A model generated the notes under the pieces. That model ran no database searches and was not told where the DNA came from. It saw nothing but the letters and a program-made list of their open reading frames with translations. The position numbers and the translations under genes were made by a program. Below are positions 1-8,075 of a stretch of DNA of 21,345 nucleotides, piece by piece; the first letter of the stretch is position 1; each line of letters opens with the position of its first letter. Location of the stretch: positions 1 through 21,345 of IMG/VR virus record IMGVR_UViG_3300021963_000762. One strand, given 5' to 3'. This DNA comes from a virus.

Positions 1-62
1 AATACTCCTGGACTGACTATACGGTCAACAGGACTAAATTTTCCTCCTTCAGTTATTGGCAT
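1..62 (-). CDS. Probable tail sheath protein, N-terminal fragment (runs off the window)
   Basis: An ATG at 62 opens a frame that continues off the left edge, giving 20 residues that begin MPITEGGKFSPVDR and reach IVSPGV. An SPGV/FPGV motif shortly after the start is typical of contractile-tail sheath proteins (T4 gp18 family), where it opens the N-terminal part of the fold. This is family knowledge applied to a very short fragment. The start is well supported: an AAAGGAA Shine-Dalgarno site lies 8 bases upstream, the only strong one in the window. The gene follows a fibre-like gene in the same direction across a 100-base gap that holds a late-promoter-like motif, as expected for a highly expressed virion protein. 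The fragment is too short to exclude another structural protein. Confidence 0.55.
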   Translation of the reverse strand, partial: MPITEGGKFSPVDRIVSPGV

Positions 63-70
63 ATGTTAAA

Positions 71-77
71 TTCCTTT
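71..77 (-). promoter_or_regulatory. Strong Shine-Dalgarno site of the probable sheath gene
   Basis: The minus strand reads AAAGGAA, then TTTAACAT, then the ATG at 62. This is a near-consensus Shine-Dalgarno site at good spacing. It supports the start call. It stands out because almost no other gene in the window has a recognisable site. Confidence 0.6.
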
Positions 78-109
78 CAAATGTAGAAATTTTATTGAAA
101 AAATCTAAA

Positions 110-149
110 TATAAATATTCTAAAAAATTTCAAGATGTTAATATTTATA
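110..149. promoter_or_regulatory. T4-type late promoter candidate within a 10-bp inverted repeat
   Basis: This lies in the 100-base gap (63-162) between the fibre-like gene and the probable sheath gene. The minus strand carries TATAAATA at 149-142, identical to the core of T4 late promoters and pointing at the sheath gene about 80 bases away. The ten bases 140-149 are the exact reverse complement of 110-119, with a 20-base loop between. The stem is pure A/T, so it would be a weak RNA hairpin. It could be a promoter plus a mirror copy, a protein-binding site, or a chance product of high A+T. Confidence 0.35.
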
Positions 150-162
150 AACAATTTTAAAA

Positions 163-3100
163 TTATTGATATAAAGGAAAAAATCTTCGACCTGTTCCTT
201 CAACATAAACAGGAGCCCAACCCCAAAAAGTTTTACTGCCTATACCACTTAAATCTTGACTCGTTCCTCCACCATTTATTGTAAATATATAAGCATTTGG
301 ATCAGTTAATCCTCCTCCACCAATACTATAATCGCCTTCACCAACTAAATATAAATTTGGTATAATTGTTTTATTTTCTAAACCAGGAGTCTTTAAATCA
401 GAAACAAATGCGCTATATTTCTTTTCAGGATATAAAGATGATGTATTATTATAATAAATAAAAGATAATACCATTTCTTGAGCTGGAGTTAAGGTTATTG
501 AACCAGATTCTTCAATAGAACCACTTCCTGGACCATCAAAACCAGCTACTCCTGCCCATTCAATTTGTTGATATGGATAAAAATTAATCGTATTATTTGT
601 ACTTCCTGATGATACTAATCTTATACTAAAAGACCCAGATTCAACGGATGAACTAATATGTACATTTAAATTTCCATTTGTATGTAAATGCCAAAAAGCA
701 TAATCTGATGAACAGGTTATAGATGAAGGTGATCCACTTAAAAATGATGAAGTAAATGAAAATTCACCTTGTCCAGCAGGTCCTGTCGGAGACGGTATCC
801 ATATCGTTTCATAATCATTAGAACTACTTTTTGCCAAAATATAATTTATCGCACCACCGGCTGGTATTCCATTGTTGGCATAACTGGAACTTAAAGCATA
901 AGAGCTACTTAATGCATAACTAGAACTTGTTGAATAACTAGATGAAACTGCGTAACTAGCTGTAATTGCTCTTGACGCACTAATTGCCCAAGATGACGTA
1001 CCAAATAAACTTGAAGTGATATTATATGAATAAATTGAACCTGTAACAGTTAAAGACCCAGTGATTCCCGCACTTCCTGTAAAAGGAAATCCACTTCCTG
1101 TACCTCCTGCACTTGCACTAATAGTTACAATTGGTCCTGAACCACTAACTATTGTTATTCCGGGTCCGCCAATTATAGAAGTAATATTACCTGCTCCACT
1201 TCCGGATATAATACTGCCAGATGCAACTGCACTGGAAGTCATTACACATACTTGTTTAGAACTATCGTCCCATGTCAAGAAATATTTAAATGGTGCTGGT
1301 GAATCACTTTTACAAGGATTTTGCCAATTAATGCTACTTGTTACATTTAAAATATTGGTATTAACTGTTCCGGCTGTTATGATATTAGTACTTCCAAAAT
1401 CAGGTGGAGTACTACTTCCAGAAGGATCAAATACTTGGACAGTTCTTAAATTTGTATAAGAAAGATTTGAATTGATATCATATAATTCGGATTTTATTTC
1501 AAATACTTCATTAGGAACATTTACTGGAAATGGTATTTTTACATAATAAGAATTACCTGTAAATCCATATATTTCGGAAACTTTTACTGATAAATCTGAT
1601 ATTATTATTTGTTTGACATTTTCAGGATAAACAACTAGAGTTCCATATAAATCTTCTGGAAATTTAAATTCAAAATTTTGTTTTTGATCAAAGTATTTAC
1701 CTGTGGTACTTCCACTATAAACAAATTCTGCAATTAAAACTCCTCTATTTGGGTCATATCCTAAATTTTTATTTATATTTGAAAAAGAACTGGTAATGTA
1801 AAATTTGAGTTTTGATATTGCAGATAAATCTTTTTCGATTATAGACGTTCTAAATGATAAAGAATAATCAGTATCTTTATAAAAGTTAAGAAAATTACTG
1901 TCGAAGTTTGACCCCGATTGGACATTTTGTTGGTCTTGACTAAATGGTAAATATGATGTATTTCTATTTGTAAAAGATGTATTAGCTTTTACTATTGCAT
2001 AAGTGCCATTTAAATTACTACCTGATATTTTTAAACCATTTACAAAAGTTTGATTATCATATTTCAAATTGATATCATTCGAACTTGTAAACCAGAAATT
2101 ATTTATATGAAACTGTGTAAAAAATACACCCAACCTTTCAAATGCTTTATTTGGTGTAACAGGATCTTTTAATATTTCCGTATCTCCAAATGTTTCATCT
2201 ATTATAGATTCAAAATCACCTAATGTTCTTAAACTTTTTCTATATACTTTATGTTTAGCAGGCTTACCAGTAAAAGTATTTATATTTTTATAAATTATCT
2301 TAGCATAAGAAAATTTCTTAAATTGTTTTTGTCCACTTAATCCCAATGATTCTTGAAGATAACTTCCTGATGTGAATAAACTTGGACTGTAAGTTATATC
2401 ATTATAAATGATTTTATAATTACCGTTCGTAATTGTTGCTACTTTATTGTTATAAGTGAATGGCGTATCTAAAATTAACGTACTAATATTTAATACGTCT
2501 TTAATTAAAAAAGAAGAGGTAATATTAACACTCACTTCATTAAAACTTGCAAATTCTTTGATTTTATTTACATATATTTGTACTTGAAAGTTTTTTAGAC
2601 TTGAACTAAAATTTGCATTTGTATCAATTATTCTATAATCAACTAAATTTTTTCTATAACCAAATTTTTCAATATCAAAATCAACTTTAGGTTGTATAGG
2701 CGTAGATAAAAAGCTACCAGTTATTGTTTTAGGATTATTTTCAACAGAAGAAGAAACAGCAAATGATAATATTGGTTCTACTTCAATAATTGGTTGTTTA
2801 TAAAACCTAATTTTTGAATCAGTGACTTTAGTTACATTTATATTTATATTAGCTATCCATCTTACTATTTTGTCATCAACAGTAGTAGAAACTATTATAA
2901 TTTTACCAGAACCAACTGAATTTTGTTCATAAACATAAATTGATAATACTATAATTCTTTTTTGGGTCAGTTCATCTACACTTATAGCTTTTTCTATGAA
3001 AAGAGGTATTCCATTATTATCAAAAGCTTCGACTTGAATTTCTGCACCTATTTTAAGTTTATCGCTTCCATTGATTACCAAAGCATTTTTTCCCACAAAG

Positions 3101-3213
3101 AATTCTGGTGAAAACTCTGTGAGATTAAAATACTCAGATAAGTATGTCTTATCTTCTATATTCGGAACTATACTGGATAAACCTAATATTTGACCTGTCT
3201 TTATGCTGGGCAT
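163..3213 (-). CDS. Large fibre-like virion protein with Ser-Tyr-Ala hexad repeats (1016 aa)
   Basis: Probable tail fibre or other elongated virion protein; the exact role is not recognised. Residues 1-600 are Asn/Ser/Lys/Ile-rich with no domain I can name. Residues 660-730 are Gly/Ser/Thr-rich (IIGGPGITIVSGSGPIVTIS, then ITGSLTVTGSI), a pattern common in beta-rich phage fibre shafts. Residues 741-779 form six hexads plus a partial seventh of the form S-[W/R/Y]-A-x-S-S, aromatic or Arg at 742, 748, 754, 760, 766, 772 and 778. A short PTGPAGQG segment and a C-terminal domain (about 815-1016) with Gly-rich turns follow. There is no signal peptide or membrane segment. The ATG at 3213 has no Shine-Dalgarno site but follows an A/T-rich leader. 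It lies just downstream of the Mre11-Rad50 gene and upstream of the probable sheath gene. Receptor binding is inference only. Confidence 0.6.
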   Translation of the reverse strand: MPSIKTGQILGLSSIVPNIEDKTYLSEYFNLTEFSPEFFVGKNALVINGSDKLKIGAEIQVEAFDNNGIPLFIEKAISVDELTQKRIIVLSIYVYEQNSVGSGKIIIVSTTVDDKIVRWIANININVTKVTDSKIRFYKQPIIEVEPILSFAVSSSVENNPKTITGSFLSTPIQPKVDFDIEKFGYRKNLVDYRIIDTNANFSSSLKNFQVQIYVNKIKEFASFNEVSVNITSSFLIKDVLNISTLILDTPFTYNNKVATITNGNYKIIYNDITYSPSLFTSGSYLQESLGLSGQKQFKKFSYAKIIYKNINTFTGKPAKHKVYRKSLRTLGDFESIIDETFGDTEILKDPVTPNKAFERLGVFFTQFHINNFWFTSSNDINLKYDNQTFVNGLKISGSNLNGTYAIVKANTSFTNRNTSYLPFSQDQQNVQSGSNFDSNFLNFYKDTDYSLSFRTSIIEKDLSAISKLKFYITSSFSNINKNLGYDPNRGVLIAEFVYSGSTTGKYFDQKQNFEFKFPEDLYGTLVVYPENVKQIIISDLSVKVSEIYGFTGNSYYVKIPFPVNVPNEVFEIKSELYDINSNLSYTNLRTVQVFDPSGSSTPPDFGSTNIITAGTVNTNILNVTSSINWQNPCKSDSPAPFKYFLTWDDSSKQVCVMTSSAVASGSIISGSGAGNITSIIGGPGITIVSGSGPIVTISASAGGTGSGFPFTGSAGITGSLTVTGSIYSYNITSSLFGTSSWAISASRAITASYAVSSSYSTSSSYALSSSYALSSSYANNGIPAGGAINYILAKSSSNDYETIWIPSPTGPAGQGEFSFTSSFLSGSPSSITCSSDYAFWHLHTNGNLNVHISSSVESGSFSIRLVSSGSTNNTINFYPYQQIEWAGVAGFDGPGSGSIEESGSITLTPAQEMVLSFIYYNNTSSLYPEKKYSAFVSDLKTPGLENKTIIPNLYLVGEGDYSIGGGGLTDPNAYIFTINGGGTSQDLSGIGSKTFWGWAPVYVEGTGRRFFPLYQ
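877..993 (-). repeat. 18-bp-period tandem repeat coding for SYAxSS hexads
   Basis: About six and a half imperfect units of 18 bases code for consecutive hexapeptides SWAISA, SRAITA, SYAVSS, SYSTSS, SYALSS, SYALSS and SYA in the fibre-like protein. The best matching neighbours are the two SYALSS units. The repeat is in frame, so unit gain or loss would change the length of this section without breaking the gene. Confidence 0.75.
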
Positions 3214-3241
3214 ATATACTATAAATATATATACCCATTAA

Positions 3242-6200
3242 TTATACATAATTAACTTTAGAAAACCCATTTTCTTTCTTAATCTCAAGTCTATTGTCAA
3301 CCATGTCTCTCATACTATCCAAATGACTAATAATCCACACAAAGTCAAAATTGGTCTTTAAGAACGCAAATAGAGCACCCATAGACGATAAATTATCAGC
3401 ATCTGCACATCCAAATCCTTCATCAATAGCTATAAAGTTAGGTCTTGGAAGATTGCTAATATTAATCAAAGCAACTCTCATTGCCAAAGAACTAACGAAT
3501 CTTTCCATACCGCTCGCCAATTCCAATGGCCACTTTTTATCTTCATAATTAATATGAGTAGTAACATTCTTACCATCAGTTTGAAGAGTAACTGTAAACT
3601 CAACTATCTGATTCAATATATTGTTTACTTCTTTTTCAATTGTTGGAAGTGCTTGACTAATTAATTCATATGGAATTCCGTCTCTGGAAATAGCATTTGT
3701 ATATAATTGATATGCTTCGTATTCAACTTCCAATATTTTAACTTCTTCAATTGACGTTTGAATTGTTTTTCGTTGTTCTTCCAATCCAGAAATTTTTGTA
3801 TTAAAATTAATTATATTATTGTTTACAGTTTTAATTTCAAAATCAATATTTTTAATATTAGATTTAATTGAATCAATAGTTTGATTTACAATTTTGTTAG
3901 ATTCAATTGCGTCTTTATTATTATAATATTCTTTTATTTGAGTTTCAATATTAATCAAAGAGTTCTGGTCACTACTAATTTTATTTTCTAATTTTAGAAT
4001 ATCATTATTTAATTTATTAATTTTCAATTGAATCTCAGATTTTAATCTAAGTGTATCATTATATGTTTTCCAATGGTCCTTAATATAAGATATTTCATTA
4101 AAACTGTTTTTTATAGTAGTATATTCTTTAACTAAAGATTGAGCTTCTATTTTATCTGTATCAAGTTCTTCTCTAGTTTTTATTGCATCTTTTACGAAAA
4201 CATTAGTAGTACAAAAATTACAGTTTGGGTCATATTTATGTTCTTCTAGTTTCTTTAACTTTTGTAATTTAGTTGTAACTACAATCTTTTTCTTCTCAAT
4301 TAACTGTTCTTTTGAGTTTAATTTGGTTTCTAATTCTTGATACAGTTCATACTTAGATGTAATATCATCGTTTTCATAATTATTAATGATTTCATTATAT
4401 TCTTTATATGTTGATTCTAAAGGAATCAATTGAGATTTGTAAGAAGTCAAATTAGAAGATTGAGTTGAAATGGAATTATCCAAAGATATTTTCTTAGATT
4501 CCAAAGAAGTTATATCTACTAAAGTAGTATCAACATTTATTAGTTTCTTAGTTTCTTGCAATAATGTTTCATTTTCAGATTCTCTTTTACTAGTTAATTT
4601 TTCTAAATTTTGATTCTCATTATTTAATGAACCAGAGAAACTTTCTATATCATTATTTAAATTTAATAGTTTCTGAGTATAATCATTATTTTTAAAATTT
4701 TTCAATAAAGAATTGATTTCCTTTGTTTTATCAGAAGCATCATTATATAGATTGTCAAATATAGTAAGTCCCATAAATTGCGCCAACAAATCTTTTCTTT
4801 CTGTTTGTCCCATATCTACAAATGAACCCACTTTATTGTTTTGAATACTCAAAACTGTTAAAATAAAATCATCATATGTACCTACATAATCACGAATAAT
4901 GTCGTTGGTACTTCTACGAGCTTCACCATTAAGTTCTATAACTTTACCGCCTTCTTCTTTCCAGAATTTTACATCAACTTTAACATTACCTTTTTTATCA
5001 GCATTACCTTTTCTTTCAATAAAGAAGTCTACTCCGTTAACTTCAAAGTTAAACTTACAACGAAATGACATTTTTTGTGTGTTGAGAATATGAGAAGCTT
5101 TAAACGCTCTATCACATTTATCAAAAATACAAAATGATAATGCAGATAATATACTAGATTTACCTGCAGCATTATTAGCAAATAATCCAACAACATTATG
5201 CATTTTAGTAAAGTCAATTATATTGTCTTCACCATAACTAAACATGTTATCAAACTCAAATTTTTTGGGTTTCCATCTAATGTTTCTTACAACAGATTCT
5301 TTTTCTAAAGATGCATTTAAATCTTTATTAATCTTATAAATCTTTTCAAGTGTATCCTTTGACGGACTTATATTTTTATTGGAAAGATACTCCGTAATCA
5401 ATTTATTTTGATAATCTACATCAGATACATCAGTCAAACTAAAGTTAGTATTATCAATAATATTACTTGATGTATTTAATGAATCTACACGAACATAAGT
5501 TACATCAGTTACGTCGGATTTTTCTCTAATCAAAGACAAAATTGATTTTACTTCTGTAGCTACACTTTCAAAACATTTTAATCTAAGTCTTGCTTTTTTA
5601 GGAATATCGGAAATATCAGTTAATAACTTACCTTTGCTTATTTCAGCAGTATAAAAACCATAATCATTTGGAATTTCATAGTGTTTGAATACTTTAGTCT
5701 TTAAATCCCAGAATACGAATCCATGACCTTTTAATTCTTCTCCGTGGTTTTGTTGAATTAAAGATCCTACATATACAATAGTTGGTTCAGATGGATTTAA
5801 TACTTGATGTCTATGAATATCTCCTAACAATACAATATCATGTCCGTCAAAGATTTCATTTGTAATTGTTCTACTAGCAACTTTATATCCAACATCAGTA
5901 ATAGCGTTATTTACAGGTCCATGAAACAATGCAATTTTATAACGAGTTTCATTCAAATATATCTTAGGAATATCTTTGAATTTAATATACTTTTCTGGTT
6001 CGTCAAATACACTATAATGATTAAAAAGAATATCTCCTAGAATATAAAGGCCTGAATCTTTTAAATAAAATAGATTTTTATGATTAATTGCATCAACAAT
6101 TGGACTTAGACTATCCAATCTATTTTTATTTGCGAGAGTAGCATCGTGATTACCAGCAATTAATACCGTTGGTCTTCTATCTGCTAGATTTTGTAAAAAT

Positions 6201-6424
6201 TCTGTGGTGATTTTTACACATTCAGGTGATAAATCGCTTTTAGAATGTAATACATCACCTAATACAGCAACTACCGTTTCTGCTGGTGTTCTTTCCACTG
6301 CTTTATAGAGTTTTTGAAATACTTCATTATATTCATCGTGTCTTTTTGTTAGACGAAGATGAATATCCGCAATATGAAATATATTTTTGAATTCTGTTAT
6401 ATCCGACTTAAGATATTTTGCCAT
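3242..6424 (-). CDS. Fused Mre11-Rad50 (SbcD-SbcC, T4 gp47-gp46-like) recombination nuclease, 1060 aa
   Basis: One continuous frame joins two subunits that are usually separate. Residues 13-250 are an Mre11/SbcD phosphoesterase with all expected metal-site motifs: DIH (D20, H22), GDVLH (D57), GNHD (91-94), FHGP (H168) and GDIHRH (H204, H206). Residues 270-380 are a linker and capping region. From about 385 it is a Rad50/SbcC ATPase: Walker A GLFANNAAGKSS (K422), Q-loop SIQNN (527-531), long coiled coil (about 560-900) with a CNFC zinc hook at C735 and C738 near its middle, signature LASGMERF (969-976), Walker B FIAIDEGFG (D1001, E1002) and switch histidine H1034. The predicted role is processing DNA ends for phage recombination and replication, with nuclease and ATPase held 1:1. 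It starts 1 base after the primase stop, so the two are probably cotranscribed. Confidence 0.93.
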   Translation of the reverse strand: MAKYLKSDITEFKNIFHIADIHLRLTKRHDEYNEVFQKLYKAVERTPAETVVAVLGDVLHSKSDLSPECVKITTEFLQNLADRRPTVLIAGNHDATLANKNRLDSLSPIVDAINHKNLFYLKDSGLYILGDILFNHYSVFDEPEKYIKFKDIPKIYLNETRYKIALFHGPVNNAITDVGYKVASRTITNEIFDGHDIVLLGDIHRHQVLNPSEPTIVYVGSLIQQNHGEELKGHGFVFWDLKTKVFKHYEIPNDYGFYTAEISKGKLLTDISDIPKKARLRLKCFESVATEVKSILSLIREKSDVTDVTYVRVDSLNTSSNIIDNTNFSLTDVSDVDYQNKLITEYLSNKNISPSKDTLEKIYKINKDLNASLEKESVVRNIRWKPKKFEFDNMFSYGEDNIIDFTKMHNVVGLFANNAAGKSSILSALSFCIFDKCDRAFKASHILNTQKMSFRCKFNFEVNGVDFFIERKGNADKKGNVKVDVKFWKEEGGKVIELNGEARRSTNDIIRDYVGTYDDFILTVLSIQNNKVGSFVDMGQTERKDLLAQFMGLTIFDNLYNDASDKTKEINSLLKNFKNNDYTQKLLNLNNDIESFSGSLNNENQNLEKLTSKRESENETLLQETKKLINVDTTLVDITSLESKKISLDNSISTQSSNLTSYKSQLIPLESTYKEYNEIINNYENDDITSKYELYQELETKLNSKEQLIEKKKIVVTTKLQKLKKLEEHKYDPNCNFCTTNVFVKDAIKTREELDTDKIEAQSLVKEYTTIKNSFNEISYIKDHWKTYNDTLRLKSEIQLKINKLNNDILKLENKISSDQNSLINIETQIKEYYNNKDAIESNKIVNQTIDSIKSNIKNIDFEIKTVNNNIINFNTKISGLEEQRKTIQTSIEEVKILEVEYEAYQLYTNAISRDGIPYELISQALPTIEKEVNNILNQIVEFTVTLQTDGKNVTTHINYEDKKWPLELASGMERFVSSLAMRVALINISNLPRPNFIAIDEGFGCADADNLSSMGALFAFLKTNFDFVWIISHLDSMRDMVDNRLEIKKENGFSKVNYV

Positions 6425-6425
6425 A

Positions 6426-7376
6426 TTATATATTTATTCTTAACTTAAACAACTTTTCAAAGTCCATAGTATCACAACTGTTTATTAGTTGCCAAGTTTT
6501 TTCAAAACCTATTACACTTGGATCTTTACCATCTAACATTACCAATTTAGTTGGAATACTATTCTTGATTAGAAAATCACAAATTTTCACTGAATCTTTC
6601 AATGCGTCATTATCTAATAATATATGTACCATAGGTACATCGTTTTCCAATAATTTTAATTTTAACTGTCTGCTCATAGTTTTTCCAAACAACGGAATAC
6701 AGTTATTTTTTACCGCAATTGCATCAAACGGGCCCTCAACTAAAGTAATAGGTTGTTCAAAATTAATAAATAATTCGAATCCGATTATGTTTTTTGATGC
6801 AGAACAACTTACATACTTTAGTCCTTTTGTTTCAAAGAAACTTCTAGCAGTATAAAAATTTAATGTACCATTACTATCATATGAAGGTATAACGACTCTA
6901 TTTTTAAGTTCTCCTTCAGTACAATATCCTATATTATATCTGATAATATCATTTTTAGTAATGTTTCTGGATTTAAGATATTTTACTGCGTGTTTATATT
7001 CCAATTCATTTGTGGGTTCACTAATTGGTTTAAATTCTTTTGGTAATTTTACCAATTTAAGTTCTTCTGGTTCATCTTCAAATGATATTGAAAACTCAGT
7101 AATCGATTTCTTAAAAGTAGATTTTTGGGATAATCCAATTGAAGTATAATATTCGGAAGGAGCGTTTAATTTCTTAAATAGTGTTTTAAAACTTGTTCCA
7201 CTAAATCCACATACCCAACAATTATATTTACCTGTATGTAAATTGATTTCTAGTTTTCTTTTATAATGTTTACAAGATGGACAATGATAAACTGCATCAG
7301 TTCCTTTACGAATTTTAGGAGTCTGATTTAATAGTTTATTTAAAACTGATATGATTGTTTCTTGATATAACAACAT
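6426..7376 (-). CDS. DNA primase with zinc ribbon and TOPRIM domain (316 aa)
   Basis: Probable replicative primase making RNA primers for lagging-strand synthesis, of the DnaG / T4 gp61 kind. An N-terminal zinc ribbon is clear: CPSC (C32, C35) and CWVC (C53, C56). A TOPRIM domain follows with LVEGPFDA (catalytic-type E214), LLDNDA (D255, D257) and DGKDPS (282-287). The usual glycine shortly after the DxD pair (DxDxxG) is replaced here by DNDALKDS, a modest deviation. Length is close to that of T4 gp61. There is no fused helicase domain, so a separate helicase is expected elsewhere. The ATG at 7376 has no Shine-Dalgarno site and follows a 17-bp palindrome. The gene lies between a DUF2786 gene and the Mre11-Rad50 gene, in one probable operon. 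Confidence 0.88.
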   Translation of the reverse strand: MLLYQETIISVLNKLLNQTPKIRKGTDAVYHCPSCKHYKRKLEINLHTGKYNCWVCGFSGTSFKTLFKKLNAPSEYYTSIGLSQKSTFKKSITEFSISFEDEPEELKLVKLPKEFKPISEPTNELEYKHAVKYLKSRNITKNDIIRYNIGYCTEGELKNRVVIPSYDSNGTLNFYTARSFFETKGLKYVSCSASKNIIGFELFINFEQPITLVEGPFDAIAVKNNCIPLFGKTMSRQLKLKLLENDVPMVHILLDNDALKDSVKICDFLIKNSIPTKLVMLDGKDPSVIGFEKTWQLINSCDTMDFEKLFKLRINI

Positions 7377-7377
7377 C

Positions 7378-7394
7378 TATGGTAATTTACCATA
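7378..7394. promoter_or_regulatory. Perfect 17-bp palindrome just before the primase start
   Basis: The plus strand reads TATGGTAA-T-TTACCATA, 8-bp arms around one central base, filling most of the 24-base gap between the DUF2786 stop and the primase ATG. In the transcript it could fold as a 6-bp stem (UAUGGU/ACCAUA) with a 5-base loop ending two bases before the AUG. It may be an operator or a translational control hairpin; the function is inferred. Confidence 0.45.
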
Positions 7395-7400
7395 CAAACT

Positions 7401-8075
7401 TTATTCTATCAATTTTTTATTTGGATCATTTTTAACCCAAGGTTTTTTATCCAATGCAACTGCTATTCTCATTAATTTAATTGGATCAATAGGAGATTCT
7501 TTTTTAAGATTTTCAGATTTATCTTCGGATTTTTTATTTTCATTAGACTTTTTTTCATTAGAATCCTCAGTTTTTTCGTTTTTTTCTTCGTTTACAACAT
7601 CTTCGGATTTTTCAGGAGGAACAGTTGAAACATCTGGTTGAACCACATTTTCTTGAGTATATGTTTGATGTTTAGGAATATAACCTATTGCATGTCTTGA
7701 AATTATACCTTGAATTAGATATCTTTTATAATCATCATACATTTCTTTATAATATTCAAACGCACTAAAAATATTATCATATTCTTCTTTAGTAATATTA
7801 ATACGAATACAATTATTCTTTTCTTTCCATTTAAATCCAGGCACATCTAATATCATACAACATATATTAATCAATAATTCTCTTTCATTAGAATCTCGTA
7901 TTATTATATAATAATCTTTTGTTTCTTGTGAAATATTGATTTCATGGTCTAATATATTATATTTTTCACATAACCGTTGTAGTTTCTCTTTAGCCGCATT
8001 TCTTTCACCGTCTTTACCTTTTTCGGCTAACGCTTTTATCTTTTTTGCTAATTCTATTATCTTGTTGCGGTTCAT
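7401..8075 (-). CDS. DUF2786-domain protein with acidic low-complexity tail (224 aa)
   Basis: The N-terminus, MNRNKIIELAKKIKALAEKG followed by a segment ending LQRLCEKYNI, matches the helical DUF2786 pattern in which an LA-rich helix leads to a xxLLxKYxI end. The family's molecular function is not established; members are common in phages. The middle (about 55-135 from this ATG) is a mixed alpha/beta region I cannot name. Roughly residues 153-195 are an extreme Lys/Glu/Asn/Ser tract, probably disordered, and the protein ends in a short peptide containing LMRIAVALDKKPWVK. I chose the ATG at 8075 because it fits the family N-terminus, but an in-frame GTG at 8090 with GGAA six bases upstream would add five residues. 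The gene overlaps the RuvC-like gene by 62 bases (77 from the GTG), which suggests coupled translation. Confidence 0.75.
   Translation of the reverse strand: MNRNKIIELAKKIKALAEKGKDGERNAAKEKLQRLCEKYNILDHEINISQETKDYYIIIRDSNERELLINICCMILDVPGFKWKEKNNCIRINITKEEYDNIFSAFEYYKEMYDDYKRYLIQGIISRHAIGYIPKHQTYTQENVVQPDVSTVPPEKSEDVVNEEKNEKTEDSNEKKSNENKKSEDKSENLKKESPIDPIKLMRIAVALDKKPWVKNDPNKKLIE

Noticed and set aside
78-85. TACATTTG on the minus strand as a Bacteroidota -7 promoter element (TAnnTTTG)
   Set aside because: There is no TTG at the expected -33 distance, and the element would place the transcript start on the Shine-Dalgarno site of the sheath gene. A chance match in A/T-rich sequence is likelier.
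110-149. Inverted repeat as a rho-independent terminator for the fibre-like gene
   Set aside because: The stem is made only of A-T pairs with a 20-base loop. It lacks the G/C-rich stem and immediate U-run of such terminators.
877-993. Tandem repeats as a CRISPR-like array
   Set aside because: The period is 18 bases without spacers and the repeats are in frame within a structural gene.
1061-1459. Plus-strand open frame of 132 codons
   Set aside because: It lies antisense to the Gly/Ser/Pro-rich part of the fibre-like gene, has low-complexity Pro/Leu/Ile composition and no recognisable domain. It is a shadow of the real gene.
6418-6855. Plus-strand open frame of 145 codons
   Set aside because: It is antisense to the clear TOPRIM region of the primase and has no recognisable motif.
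7500-7620. Long pyrimidine-rich tract on the plus strand as a structural or regulatory element
   Set aside because: It is explained by the Lys/Glu/Asn/Ser codons of the low-complexity tail of the DUF2786 protein.
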